Below are positions 1 to 9,606 of a stretch of DNA of 64,000 nucleotides, piece by piece (position 1 is the stretch's first letter; each line of letters begins with the position of its first letter). Source of the DNA: Leptospiraceae bacterium (GTDB lineage Bacteria > Spirochaetota > Leptospiria > Leptospirales > Leptonemataceae). The position numbers and the translations under genes were made by a program. Location of the stretch: positions 496,001-560,000 of the forward strand of contig BPKM01000002.1 in NCBI GenBank assembly GCA_026005135.1. Reading direction: 5' to 3'. A model generated the notes under the pieces. The model was not told the DNA's origin. It saw only the letters and a list, made by a program, of their open reading frames with translations, and made no database searches.

Positions 1-1
1 C

Positions 2-679
2 TGGGGTAGATGGATTTTAGCAACAGCGAATACAACAGATTTTTCTTTAGAACATGTTTATGGTCATCACGAAACAGTTGGAACAATGGTAGATCCAGCT
101 ACTGCAAGAAGAGGAGAAAATGTATATAAATTTATTATTCGTTCCTGGTGGGGAAGTAATAGAAATGCATGGAAAATGGAAAAAGAACGATTAAAGAAAA
201 AAGGACTTCCTGTAATCAGTCCTTATAATCAGGTAATACGCGGACATTTAATGAGTCTTACTTTAGTTATAATTTTCTATTATGCAGCTGGTTGGTTAGG
301 TGTTGCTCTTTATATGATTCAAGCAACATGGGCTAGAACTTTATTAGAAATTGTGAATTATATGGAACATTATGGTTTAGTTCGAGTACCAGGAGCTCCT
401 GTTGAACCAAAACATTCCTGGAATACAAATAAACGTGTTTCCAGCTTAATACTATTTTCTTTAACAAGACATTCTGCACATCACGAAAAAGGAGATTTAC
501 CATTCTGGGTTTTAAATCCTTATCCAGAAGCACCAGAAATGCCATTTGGTTATCTTACAACCATTTATGTATGTATGATACCACCATTATGGTATAAAAT
601 AATCAATCCTAAATTAAAAGAATGGGACGAAAAATATGCAAGTCCAGAAGAATTAAAATTACTTAGAAGAATATTATAA
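2..679 (+). CDS. AlkB/XylM-type integral-membrane di-iron hydroxylase (5' truncated by window edge)
   Basis: The reading frame is open from base 2, so the start lies outside the window and about 225 C-terminal codons are seen. Three histidine motifs of the AlkB/XylM hydroxylase branch of the fatty-acid-desaturase superfamily are visible: EHVYGHHETV (about bases 50-80), NYMEHYGLVR (about 356-385) and RHSAHHEKGDLPFW (about 469-510). A hydrophobic stretch, LVIIFYYAAGWLGVALY, lies between the first two. Family members insert oxygen into a terminal C-H bond of alkanes or aryl methyl groups in the inner membrane, using electrons from a small redox protein. The next gene encodes a ferredoxin-reductase, which is the XylA type of partner rather than rubredoxin. 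Substrate cannot be read from the sequence. Confidence 0.9.
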   Translation, partial: WGRWILATANTTDFSLEHVYGHHETVGTMVDPATARRGENVYKFIIRSWWGSNRNAWKMEKERLKKKGLPVISPYNQVIRGHLMSLTLVIIFYYAAGWLGVALYMIQATWARTLLEIVNYMEHYGLVRVPGAPVEPKHSWNTNKRVSSLILFSLTRHSAHHEKGDLPFWVLNPYPEAPEMPFGYLTTIYVCMIPPLWYKIINPKLKEWDEKYASPEELKLLRRIL

Positions 680-691
680 AAAATACAATAT

Positions 692-722
692 AAAGATGGC
701 TGCATAAAGCCATCTTTTTTTA
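692..722 (+). terminator. Rho-independent terminator after the hydroxylase gene
   Basis: AAGATGGCT and AGCCATCTT form a nine-base-pair stem around a short ATAA-containing loop, followed by a T-run. It lies 13 bases after the hydroxylase stop and before the ribosome-binding site of the reductase gene. The reductase may therefore also be transcribed separately. Confidence 0.85.
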
Positions 723-738
723 AATATAGGAAGGTGTT

Positions 739-1815
739 ATGAATATTCTTGGCTTTTTTAAAAAGCAAAAAATTACTCCAAAAGTTAAAATTTTGCCCAT
801 CCATATTGAATGCGAAATTGATCCCCAAAAGACCATTTTACAATCCTTACTAGATCAAGGAATTCAATATCCTCATAATTGTCGTGTAGGGAGCTGTACA
901 ACATGTGCATCCAAATTAGTTGAAGGTAAAGTAAAAGAATTAACAGATAAGGCATTTGTTTTATCCGAAGAACAATTGAAAGAAAATTATATTCTTGTTT
1001 GTCAATCTATACCAAAATCAGAATGGTTAGTGATAGAAAATCCTAAACTAGAAGAAAAACAAAGTAGAATAAAAGCAGAAATAATCGAAAAAAAATTATT
1101 AACACATGATATTATAGAATTAACAATATTATTAGAAAAATCTATATATTATAAAGCTGGACAATATATAAATTTTATCTTTGATTGGTTAGATAGACCA
1201 AGAAGTTATTCTATGGCGAATCGACCTAATAGTAAAGGCTCAAAACAATTAAAGTTTTTTATTAGATATGTTCCGAAAGGAAAATTTACAGAATGGTTAT
1301 TTAATACTGAAGAAATTAATTGGTACACAATTTTTTGTATCGCAACCGGAGGGGAATTTTTATTTACGAAATTCGAAGTAAACCTATTCTATTTGTAGCA
1401 GGTGGTTCTGGTCTTGCACCAATTTTTTCTATTCTCGAAGATGTTATATTTAATCAAGATGTAGAAATAAATAAAAAACAGATATATAGAGATGTTATTT
1501 TATTATTTGGTGTAAGAACTCAAAAAGATCTTTATAAATTAGAAGAATTAGAAAACTTTAAAAATTATTGGAAAGGAAAGTTCAAAGTGATACCAGTTCT
1601 TTCGGAAGAAAAAGACTCCCAATTGGAATGGAGAAACTGGATATGTTCATGAAATATTAAATAAAGTTGAAAATATAAAAGATTCTCAACTATATATGTG
1701 TGGTCCTCCTATTATGATAGATAAATGCATTGAAGTGGTAAAAAATCATGGATTAACTTCAGACGAAATATTCTTTGATAAATTTACAGATACAAGCCAT
1801 ATTATAAAAAGATAA
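739..1815 (+). pseudogene. XylA-like 2Fe-2S ferredoxin / FAD / NAD(P)H oxidoreductase, interrupted by two compensating frameshifts
   Basis: An N-terminal plant-type ferredoxin domain has Cys48, Cys53, Cys56 and Cys88 (CRVGSCTTC and VCQS). It is followed by an FAD-binding domain with RSYS (155-158) and a NAD-binding domain with FVAGGSGLAPIFS (about bases 1390-1430) and CGPP (from base 1699). The frame is lost near 1350-1370 (bases rich in G and T runs) and regained near 1605-1635 (an A-run), so the whole 358-codon protein is readable with two single-base corrections. A ribosome-binding site AGGAAGG lies before ATG 739. This domain order is that of XylA and MmoC-type reductases, which feed electrons from NADH to a membrane or soluble oxygenase. 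The adjacent hydroxylase is the probable acceptor. Whether the gene is truly broken or the consensus is wrong cannot be decided here. Confidence 0.85.
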
Positions 1816-1816
1816 A

Positions 1817-2611
1817 TTAATTTTTTATTTTTATACAGGGATTAGAAAAAATATGTTTCGCTATTTCTTTGGGTTTTTCTTTTTGTAAAAGATGACCGCC
1901 TTTTAAAACAAAAAAATGAACATTATTAATCTCTGTTGCCCATATACTTGAATAGTAATAAGGTAAAATAGTATCGTCTTTACCCCAGAAAAGAAGTGTT
2001 GGGTTTATTATTTTTTTTAAGTAAGGATTTAATATATAATATTTATTATTTTGAATATCTTTTCGAATTTTGTTATTCCATTTTAAATCTTCTATAATTT
2101 TAGAATTGTTTTCGTTTAAAATAGAATCTTCTGGTATAAGTTGATAGGGTTTTTGGTTTTCCCATTCTATTCCAGCAGGATTGATAAGAATTAGTGTTTT
2201 TACATTTTGAGGATATTTTAAACTAAAAACAGTAGCAATATGTCCACCCATGGAATTTCCAACTAAAATAACTTTCGAAATATTCATTTGTTTTAAAAAT
2301 AAATATAAAAAATCTGCTATATTTTCTATCGAATAATTTCTTTCGTATATGCGTTTAGTCTTTCCCTGTCCGGGAATATCGGGCAATAGTACTTTTAAAT
2401 GATAATGATTTACTATATGTTTTGCAAAATCATAAAAGCTATTTTTATCAACACCGAGACCATGAATTAATAAAAAATAAGGTTTTTTTATCCCACCATA
2501 ATAATATTCTATTTCGTAATTTTGTATTTTGGTTTTTTTTAAATAAAGTTCTTTTGCAGATAGAGAATAAAGTATAAGAAAAAAGCATAAAAAATATTTA
2601 TAAGGAATCAT
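1817..2611 (-). CDS. Alpha/beta hydrolase, probably exported
   Basis: The 264-residue protein starts with a hydrophobic signal segment (residues about 4-19). The alpha/beta-hydrolase core follows: an HG oxyanion motif (LLIHGLG, 48-53), a nucleophile elbow GNSMGG with Ser120, an acid in FWGKDD (212-213) and a catalytic His in KGGH (240). All parts of the triad are present, so it is likely an active esterase or lipase-like enzyme. The substrate is unknown. It converges on the ferredoxin-reductase gene with a one-base gap. A second hydrolase of the same fold lies at 40467-41393. No clear ribosome-binding site is seen before the ATG. Confidence 0.8.
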   Translation of the reverse strand: MIPYKYFLCFFLILYSLSAKELYLKKTKIQNYEIEYYYGGIKKPYFLLIHGLGVDKNSFYDFAKHIVNHYHLKVLLPDIPGQGKTKRIYERNYSIENIADFLYLFLKQMNISKVILVGNSMGGHIATVFSLKYPQNVKTLILINPAGIEWENQKPYQLIPEDSILNENNSKIIEDLKWNNKIRKDIQNNKYYILNPYLKKIINPTLLFWGKDDTILPYYYSSIWATEINNVHFFVLKGGHLLQKEKPKEIAKHIFSNPCIKIKN

Positions 2612-2682
2612 AAAGAAAGAAATAAAATTTTGGTCGACTATACAATAAAATCATTTTTTTTTGATGTAAGAAAATAAGAAAA

Positions 2683-2768
2683 GCTCGGATGGTGGAATTG
2701 GTAGACACGCCACTTTGAGGTGGTGGTGCCGAATTTACGGCGTGGGGGTTCAAGTCCCCCTCCGAGCA
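2683..2768 (+). tRNA. tRNA-Leu (anticodon GAG)
   Basis: The acceptor stem pairs GCTCGGA (2683-2689) with TCCGAGC (2761-2767), with A as discriminator. The anticodon stem is CCACT/GGTGG around loop TTGAGGT, giving anticodon GAG. A long variable arm (TGCCGAATTTACGGCGT) and a T-arm with GGTTCAAGTCC support a class II leucine tRNA. The 3' CCA is not encoded. Confidence 0.96.
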
Positions 2769-2783
2769 AATTTTAGTAAATAA

Positions 2784-3275
2784 ATGGATCCTTTACTTGA
2801 TGAAAAAATAATCATTACATTTTCTCAGATTATACCAGAATATTTTTATGAAACCTATCAATTAATATTTAAAAGAGAAGCATTTGGACCTTCTTTAAAT
2901 GAAGGAATTTGTTATGAATTTGTTTCCTCCATTGATTTTTCTGGAGATATTTCTGGAAAATTATTTTTATGTATGGATGGAGCAACAAAATTAAAAATAC
3001 TTCCCTATTTAAGTAAGAATCATCATATTGATACTTATCAGAAAGGGATGGCTAATTCTATTTTAATGGAAATAATGAATCAAATTGCTTCTATGTTTTC
3101 CGAAGAATTTTCTTATGCAAAGATTTCTATCAAAATACACCCACCTGAAATTTTTAATAATACACTTTATAAAGTAAATTTTGAAATTTATAGACAATAT
3201 ATGCTGATTTTTAATGTTTTTTATGAATCTAATTTAATAGGTAGAGTATATTTTATTATTTTATTAGAAAAATAG
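2784..3275 (+). CDS. CheX/CheC-like chemotaxis phosphatase-family protein
   Basis: The 163-residue protein has the layout of the CheC/CheX/FliY family: an N-terminal helix, a beta-strand region and a central helix carrying the E-x-x-N signature, here EIMN within MANSILMEIMNQIASMF. In that family this pair of residues removes phosphate from CheY-P. Only one such signature is visible, as in CheX. The gene begins 15 bases after the tRNA-Leu with no ribosome-binding site, and it ends directly against the convergent STAS-domain gene. No other chemotaxis genes are nearby, so the partner response regulator is elsewhere. Overall sequence identity to described CheX proteins looks low. Confidence 0.6.
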   Translation: MDPLLDEKIIITFSQIIPEYFYETYQLIFKREAFGPSLNEGICYEFVSSIDFSGDISGKLFLCMDGATKLKILPYLSKNHHIDTYQKGMANSILMEIMNQIASMFSEEFSYAKISIKIHPPEIFNNTLYKVNFEIYRQYMLIFNVFYESNLIGRVYFIILLEK

Positions 3276-3623
3276 CTATTGTTTTATTACATTTCCATAT
3301 CGTTTTTCAAATTCTTCTTGTGTTAAAATTTCAAAATAAGTAGTTAAACCACTAACTTTAAAAATTTTTTCAATCGAAGGCTTTAAATTTGCTACGCACA
3401 TAGTACCATTTAAACTTTGAATATAATTTAATGATTTTATTAAAATTCCGATTCCACTGGAATCAATATAATTTAATTTTTCTAAGTTTATACAAACATC
3501 AACATTGGATTCTTTTACATTTTCTTCTAATGCACTCTTTAAATCTAAGGATGTATAAATATCTAAACTTCCATCTAAATCAAATACGTATTTGTTATCT
3601 TTTTTATGTACATTAATTTCCAT
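3276..3623 (-). CDS. STAS-domain anti-sigma-factor antagonist-like protein
   Basis: This 115-residue single-domain protein matches the SpoIIAA/RsbV type of STAS domain. It has an N-terminal strand (VFDLDGSLDIYTSLDLK) and the phosphorylatable-serine loop YIDSSGIGILIKSL. In family members, dephospho-STAS protein binds an anti-sigma factor kinase and frees the sigma factor, and phosphorylation of the serine ends this. No kinase or phosphatase partner is next to it. The gene abuts the CheX-like gene tail-to-tail. Confidence 0.85.
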   Translation of the reverse strand: MEINVHKKDNKYVFDLDGSLDIYTSLDLKSALEENVKESNVDVCINLEKLNYIDSSGIGILIKSLNYIQSLNGTMCVANLKPSIEKIFKVSGLTTYFEILTQEEFEKRYGNVIKQ

Positions 3624-3746
3624 AAATAATTTCCTTAGTAAATTAGTTCTCTTATACTTAAAAATTACTTTAAAAATATTTTCAATAAAAGATCAATTAT
3701 TTTTCATTTGATTTCTCTTACTTTCTAGAAAAAATGTTAAATTAGA

Positions 3747-4745
3747 ATGGTTAAAAACAAAATTTTAATAACAATTTTTATTTTTTTGTTTTATTTTAGT
3801 GGAATAGAAGTCATCTATACAAAAAATACTGGAAAACCTTATTTTGAAAAAGCATATTCAATAGAGAAAGAAGATCCAGATAAAGCAATTCAATATTATT
3901 TTAGGGCAATAGAAGAAGGTCTAAATTATGATTTAAAAAAAACAGCTTTATGGAGATTGCATTTTATATTTAAAGAAAAAAAACAATTTATCAAAGCCTG
4001 GAAGATTTTAAACCAGATACCCCATAAAAATAGTGTAGAAAGTAAATTTTTTGATGATGTAAAATATTATGCAAAATTACAAAAAGAAGATTTTTTACGA
4101 TTATATAATGCTATTATAGAAAATAATATTAATGAAGTAAAAAGAATCTATCTATATGCAAGCCCAATATTAAAAAGAGAAATTTTAGACTATTATTTAG
4201 AAAAAAATACAGATTCTGTGATTCAGGAACTTGCTCTGGTTGATACTTATAATAATACAATAGATTCTAAGTTGTTTTTAGTTTCTTATTATATGGAAAA
4301 AAATTATTATGATAAAGCAGAAGATATTTTATATGATTTAAGTATTAATAATTCAGAAAGTTTGACTGCTTCTTATAAAGAAAAAATTTTATATTTATTA
4401 GGAAAAATAAAACGGGAAAAAAGTATATTAGACTCTATCCACTATTTTTTATTATCTGCAAATTATTCGACTACATCAAGAGATTACGAAAAAGAACTGG
4501 CACTTGCTATGTATTCCTTATATAGATCAGGATATGAAGATATTGTTTATGAACTTTCTGATTATATTTATTATATACCAAATGAACCAATGCAAAAATT
4601 ATTTATTTTATTGGTTAAAACAGAAAAAAACCCTGATAAAAATAATCTATTCGAATTAAAGAAATTAGTAGCTACTTTAAATAAAGAATCTTTCTTAGTA
4701 CAGAAAGCACAAAAATTATTAATAGCAAATGGATTTTATGAATAA
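3747..4745 (+). CDS. Exported TPR-like protein of unknown function
   Basis: The 332-residue protein has an N-terminal hydrophobic signal segment (ILITIFIFLFYFSG). Helical repeats follow that look like degenerate tetratricopeptide repeats, for example PYFEKAYSIEKEDPDKAIQY and DKAEDILYDLSIN. Such proteins usually act as periplasmic scaffolds. Its stop overlaps the ATG of the following lipoprotein gene, so the two are probably translated together and may work together. No enzymatic motif is seen. Confidence 0.6.
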   Translation: MVKNKILITIFIFLFYFSGIEVIYTKNTGKPYFEKAYSIEKEDPDKAIQYYFRAIEEGLNYDLKKTALWRLHFIFKEKKQFIKAWKILNQIPHKNSVESKFFDDVKYYAKLQKEDFLRLYNAIIENNINEVKRIYLYASPILKREILDYYLEKNTDSVIQELALVDTYNNTIDSKLFLVSYYMEKNYYDKAEDILYDLSINNSESLTASYKEKILYLLGKIKREKSILDSIHYFLLSANYSTTSRDYEKELALAMYSLYRSGYEDIVYELSDYIYYIPNEPMQKLFILLVKTEKNPDKNNLFELKKLVATLNKESFLVQKAQKLLIANGFYE

Positions 4746-5808
4746 ATCAAACATTTTTATTATATTGATTATCTTTATATTATATTGTCAATCCAGTCAG
4801 AATATACAAAAGAAAACAACAGAACCAAAAAAACAAAATAATGTAACGAATATAGCAAAAGAAGAATATACAAAATTTATAGAAGAACAAAAAAGAAAAA
4901 AAGAACAATCGAAACAAAATATAGAAACTACGGAAAATAACAAAAAACAAGAAGATATAAAAGAGGAAACAACCAATTTAGAACAGACCGAAAATGCAAA
5001 TACTAATATTCAAGAAAAACAAAAAAAAGATCAGGATAAAAAAAATGATATTGCAATGACAGATACAGATACGCAGGACACATTAGATACAACGAAGCCA
5101 GAACCAATCAAACCACCTGAACCAACAGAAGAAGATAAACAAATGATTTTATTTTTTAAGAAGGAACATCTTAAAGAAGAAGAATTATATAAAAAAGATT
5201 ACGAAGCATTTTTAGAAATTAAACGTTATATTCTTTCTTTTAAGGACTCTGTACATAATGAAGAAAATCAATATAAAGAATTTAAAATATCATATTTGCA
5301 GGATTTAGAAAATAAAAAACAATTACAATTAGAATATCTAAATCGTATTGATCCAGAAAGAAAAGCATTCTGGCGATGGGAACAGGATCAAAATTTTAAT
5401 GAGACAATTATAATACCTGTTAAAGAAAATAGGTTATTTGTTTGCGAAATTCAAGATCCTTATTTATATCTTTATAATGCTAATTTTGATTGTAAAAATA
5501 AAATTTATACTATAAGAAAAGAAATATTAGAAAATCGTAATTATTTTGAAGAAATATCTCTATTTGAAATATTACCGGATAGAAAAGGATTTTATATAAT
5601 TTTTGAACAAGATAAAACTCAAAATAAAAAAAATCCTTTAAAATTTTATGATAAAAATAATCAAGAAAATATTTTATCTTATATAGAATCTGATGGAGAA
5701 AATTTAATTAAACTTTATTTATATTCTATACAGCAAAAAGAAAATCAAAAAAGGATTTATTTTAAAATTGTTTCTCCTTTAAATATTTTATTTCGTTTTT
5801 CTGAATAA
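4738..5808 (+). CDS. Hypothetical lipoprotein with charged low-complexity segment
   Basis: A signal peptide ends in a lipobox-like sequence (FILYC) at about residue 17 of the 356-residue protein, which predicts lipidation. Residues about 25-125 are rich in Lys, Glu, Gln, Asn and Thr and probably disordered, ending in a Pro/Glu stretch. The C-terminal 230 residues look folded and contain no motif I recognise. ATG 4738 is preferred over the in-frame ATG 4729 because it overlaps the end of the TPR gene. The 3' end overlaps the convergent helicase-like gene by 21 bases. Confidence 0.6.
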   Translation: MNKSNIFIILIIFILYCQSSQNIQKKTTEPKKQNNVTNIAKEEYTKFIEEQKRKKEQSKQNIETTENNKKQEDIKEETTNLEQTENANTNIQEKQKKDQDKKNDIAMTDTDTQDTLDTTKPEPIKPPEPTEEDKQMILFFKKEHLKEEELYKKDYEAFLEIKRYILSFKDSVHNEENQYKEFKISYLQDLENKKQLQLEYLNRIDPERKAFWRWEQDQNFNETIIIPVKENRLFVCEIQDPYLYLYNANFDCKNKIYTIRKEILENRNYFEEISLFEILPDRKGFYIIFEQDKTQNKKNPLKFYDKNNQENILSYIESDGENLIKLYLYSIQQKENQKRIYFKIVSPLNILFRFSE

Positions 5809-6441
5809 TTGAATAAACCAGTTTTTAATTTTTATCCAAAGACCAATCTTAGTTTCTTTTTCTGGAATAGTAGTTTTATGATAATGTTTTTGTTGTTTAT
5901 AAGTTTTTGATTTCTTAACAGATTTTTTCTGAATTGTTTTTTTCGTTTTATGAACCATTTTAGGAAGTTTTAAATCTTTATCTAAAACTTTACCAACCTG
6001 GATTTTTTTGTCAAAATATACTTCGATGGCTTTAAAATCCTGATATTCTTTTTCTGTACAATATAAATGAATTAACCTTAAATTATTTATATTTTTAATA
6101 ATATCATTACGTTTTTGATAAATTAAAGGATGAGAAGGTATATCAAAATGAATTATTTGATTCGTTGATGGTATAAAAAAGTTTTTTGTTTCTAATAGTT
6201 CATCACTAATAAAAAATACTTTGCTTTTTTTTTCATTATAATTTTTAAATGCAATTCCAGTATTTTCTGAATATAAATGGCTATAAAGGATTTGATATTT
6301 TTTGCAATAATCAAATAAATTCATAATTGTTTTTTTGTCTTTTGAAAAAATCACAAATTGATCATCTGGATTGGATAAGATTCTATTTATTATTAATGGT
6401 ATTTTTTCTTCTTCTGATACATGATAGACAAATTCTTTCAT
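5788..6441 (-). CDS. Stand-alone degenerate superfamily-2 helicase C-terminal domain with basic tail
   Basis: Residues 1-140 resemble only the second RecA-like domain of DEAD-box RNA helicases. The start is like the segment before motif IV (EEKIPLIINRILSNPDDQFVIFSK), and IIHFDIPSHPLIYQKR resembles the motif V-VI region. There is no Walker A, DEAD or SAT motif because the first domain is absent, and the usual HRxGR arginine motif is changed. The rest is strongly basic (KTKKTIQKKSVKKSK) and ends in an aromatic, basic segment. It may bind RNA or modulate a full helicase, or be a relic. The assignment rests on pattern only. Confidence 0.45.
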   Translation of the reverse strand: MKEFVYHVSEEEKIPLIINRILSNPDDQFVIFSKDKKTIMNLFDYCKKYQILYSHLYSENTGIAFKNYNEKKSKVFFISDELLETKNFFIPSTNQIIHFDIPSHPLIYQKRNDIIKNINNLRLIHLYCTEKEYQDFKAIEVYFDKKIQVGKVLDKDLKLPKMVHKTKKTIQKKSVKKSKTYKQQKHYHKTTIPEKETKIGLWIKIKNWFIQLFRKTK

Positions 6442-6523
6442 AATTTAAATTACCTATTTATTATTGGATTGATGATAGCAATCTTTTTTTAAATTCATTT
6501 GACTTATATTTTTTTTCTATAAA

Positions 6524-7390
6524 ATGTCCTTAGTGAAATTAAAAACAATTTTTATACTATTCTTATTATTTACAATCAATATTTATAGTCAAAATTTTCA
6601 GGAACTTGCTATAAAAAATCGTAAAGGATTATTAAATAAGATATTAACAAAAAAAGAAATTATTGTTGGTGTTCAGAAAAATCACATTCCCTATACAACA
6701 GAAAATCCACAGTATCCTGGTGTAGATATAGAAATTATACAATTATTATGTAAATATCTTGGTATTCAATATAAAATTGTTTATGGAACGATTGACGAAT
6801 TAGTACAATGGACCTCAAATAAACAAATTGATCTTGCACTTGGGGGAATATCCGTAGATATAAATAGAAGTCTTGCTGTAAATTTTTCGTATCCTTATAT
6901 TATTACGACACCAGCTGGTATATTAAATAAAAGAAAATTACCAAGAGAATCCTTTTCTATTGATTTTCCTAAAACCAGAATACAAAATTTAGGGGATATA
7001 ATTAATTTACCAAAACTTAAAATTGCTATTAAATCAGGAACCACTTACGAAACCTTATTAAAAGAAAATCAAGAATTTAGTCGCCATGAAATAATTCTCT
7101 ATAAAACAAATAAAGAAGCTTTGGAATCTGTGCTAAATGGAGAAAATGATCTTTTTATTTCGGATAAAGTTTTAATTCAAGCTTATTTAATTCAAAATCC
7201 GGGTATAAAAGAGCAATTTCATATTATTTTAGGTAATTATATAGAAGAATATATTTCTGCCTTAGTGCCACCAGACGAGTTAGAATTTCTTATATTTATT
7301 AATACATTTTTAAAAGAATTGGAAAGAACAGAAAAATTAAAAACGCTCCTATCAAAATATTTAGAGTCCAATAAATGGTTAGAAAAATGA
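6524..7390 (+). CDS. Periplasmic solute-binding protein, amino-acid ABC-transporter type (family 3)
   Basis: A 288-residue protein with a signal peptide (LFLLFTINIYSQ). It has the family 3 layout: an early strand EIIVGVQKNHIPYTTENPQ, then YPGVDIEIIQLLCKYLG, then LVQWTSNKQIDLALGGISVD and the second-lobe entry LKIAIKSGTTYETLL. Family members bind polar amino acids or related ligands, or serve as sensors. No permease or ATPase gene is adjacent, so it may pair with a transporter elsewhere. The stop overlaps the start of the porin-like gene (ATGA). Confidence 0.8.
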   Translation: MSLVKLKTIFILFLLFTINIYSQNFQELAIKNRKGLLNKILTKKEIIVGVQKNHIPYTTENPQYPGVDIEIIQLLCKYLGIQYKIVYGTIDELVQWTSNKQIDLALGGISVDINRSLAVNFSYPYIITTPAGILNKRKLPRESFSIDFPKTRIQNLGDIINLPKLKIAIKSGTTYETLLKENQEFSRHEIILYKTNKEALESVLNGENDLFISDKVLIQAYLIQNPGIKEQFHIILGNYIEEYISALVPPDELEFLIFINTFLKELERTEKLKTLLSKYLESNKWLEK

Positions 7391-8902
7391 TGAAAAGAAA
7401 AATAATTATTTTCTTTCTTTATTTAGTCTTTTTATTCTGGAAAATTCCTATCTTTGCTCAGGAAACATTAAGTAATTTATTATATGATGGTGATATTTTA
7501 CTGCGTAGTTTTTTTCTCTCTCGAGATATATTAACAAAAAAACAAATACTGGAATCTTGTCCAAATCCAGTTGAAGTATATGAAAATCCTTCTACAACTC
7601 CCAATACTAAATGCAAAGAAAAAAGAGACGAACATAAAATACGATTTCGTTTAAATTTATTATTTTCTCCTAATGCCTTTACAGAAGTTTATTATGGTTT
7701 AGAAGTAGGTGATGTTACCTTTGGAAAAGAAAAAAACCAAAATGGACCAGAAAGTGGAGGTTCAGGTAGTGGAGCAACCAATATAGAAACACGAGAACTA
7801 AGATTATCAATACATAATCAAATAAAAACAACCCTATTTGATATAGGAATTTTCCCTTATAGTACTCCTGACGGATTAGTTTTAGCTACTTCTGGAGCAG
7901 GAATTAAATTTCGTCATGAATTTAAAGAACTCAATTCTTTATTAGAAACAGTTTATTTTAAATTACAAGATAATTCTTTTATAGATAATGATTCCAATGG
8001 ATTTTCTGATGAAAATTATAAAGATGTAGAATTAATCAGCACAAGTTATAAAATTTTTCGTTTTTCTGATGTAATTCCACAATTTTATTTTGTTTATAAA
8101 CGAGATCCTGTAGAAAAAGATGAAAATAATAATCCTAAGGATACATTTCAATATTACTGGTCTGGAATTTATTTTCAATATAGTTATAAAAACTGGAATA
8201 TATATTTTAATTTAGTTAATTTGCAGGGATATCTATTAAGCGAAACAAAAATTATAGAAAATGATTCTTTTTTAAAGACCTATTTTCCTGATATTTATAA
8301 TATAATACAAAATCAAAATAATGCTTTTCCTAAGAGTAGAAGAAAATATCCTAAGAATGCTTATGCAGGAAATTTAGAGATCTCTTATCGACCTTTAAAT
8401 GATTTAAAGATTTCTTATGTTTTAACAGGTGCAACAGGACGGGCTGGTTTAAATAATGATGGAACAGTGACAGATTATAACAAAGATCAGTATAAAAGTG
8501 CAGGTGGTTCTTTTCAATTTTCAGAAATTGGAGTAGATACATCAGGGGGATATTCCTTATTAAATATTGATAAATTATCTGGAATGATTGTTTCTGGTAT
8601 TAGAAGTAGAATATCAATTTGCACGGGGTATCTCTATTGAACCGCAATATTATATTTTTAGAACTCATAAAACACCAGCAATTAATTATAATCAATTTTT
8701 TAATAGAGAACATTTTAAAAATCCTACAAGTTATTTTGGTTCAGAATGGAATTTTAGAATTGTTTATAAGCCCTGGGTAAATTTTTCTATTAAAATGAAT
8801 TTTGCTTATTTTAACGCTGGAGAAGCCTATAAAACAATTTATGATATTAAAAACGGCGATTCCTTACGAGAATATTCTATATTTATACAACAAAAATTTT
8901 AG
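7387..8902 (+). pseudogene. Outer-membrane beta-barrel (porin-like) protein, one frameshift
   Basis: ATG 7387 overlaps the preceding stop. A signal peptide (IIIFFLYLVFLFWKIPIFAQ) is followed by alternating amphipathic strands rich in Tyr, Phe and Asn, ending in a terminal aromatic residue (SIFIQQKF). This is typical of a 500-residue outer-membrane barrel. The frame shifts by one base between 8588 and 8640, most likely near 8603; downstream the barrel pattern continues as EYQFARGISIEPQYYIF. Coupling to the solute-binding protein suggests a shared uptake role, but this is inference. Either the gene is broken or an extra base has been called. Confidence 0.65.
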
Positions 8903-9085
8903 TTAAAGTATTTATAAAATTAGTAAGCAATAAAAGAACGCTGTATAAATTTAAATTATAGTTTCTATTAATTCTGCTTCTAAATTGTTATTTTATCATA
9001 AAAAATTTTATTTTAAAATGGATGTTATGCAACAAAACCTATATTTTTTAGTAAGATTTTTAATTAAAAATTAGACTATTATATT

Positions 9086-9606
9086 GATGGCTACTTATAT
9101 TAGAAAGACTATACAAAGTCCTAACGAAGAACTATAAGAATCAAGCAATACTTTAATTTTACACTTTATGATTTATATCCCCTATAAAGAAGATTTGCAA
9201 AATTTAAGAAATCAGCATTCCAGCTATTCAGATATGTTTTTGTTTCTTATTTCTAAATATATAGAAAGATTAAAAAAATTAGCAAATCAAAAGAAAACCA
9301 GTAAAAAAATTTATCAGGTAGTATGTAATGATTATGAACATTATTCTATAAGAGTAAGTCAGAATATTCATCAATTATTAAAGGACATATCAGAGATAAC
9401 GGGGTTATAGTGTAAGTCATATTATAAGGCTACTGATAGAATGGGAATGTTATAGAAGATTTGATAATAAGGTATTTCTATTGAGGGTCCCGTTAAGGGA
9501 GATTGGCAGTGAATTTGTAACAAGTGTTACAGAGATCAGGATAGAGCATCGATTTTACAGAGCAAGGGAGCTAGTAGAAGAAGATGTTGAAATATTATGT
9601 GCTTAA
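9086..9606 (+). pseudogene. Decayed DUF1564-like gene (paralogue of 19653-20051)
   Basis: An 80-codon ORF (from ATG 9168) stops at 9410. Deleting one T near 9405 restores the family-like end GYSVSHIIRLLIEWECYRR, and the frame then continues to TAA 9604-9606. Upstream, ATGGCTACTTATATT at about 9089 mirrors the start of the gene at 19653, including a matching upstream stretch (TTTTTTAGTAAG), but several stops intervene. The order of blocks (IP..Y strand, FLISKYIERL helix, KKIYQV, IRVSQNIHQLL, GYSVSHIIRLLIEW) is the same as in the intact copy. From about 9430 the codons include CTG, AGG, GGG and CCG, unlike neighbouring genes. I recall this architecture from the Leptospira family DUF1564. Confidence 0.5.

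Noticed and set aside
6499-6523. TTGACT and TATAAA before the solute-binding protein gene as another leaderless promoter
   Set aside because: The spacer would be only 13 bases, too short for a sigma-70 promoter, so it was not counted in that finding.
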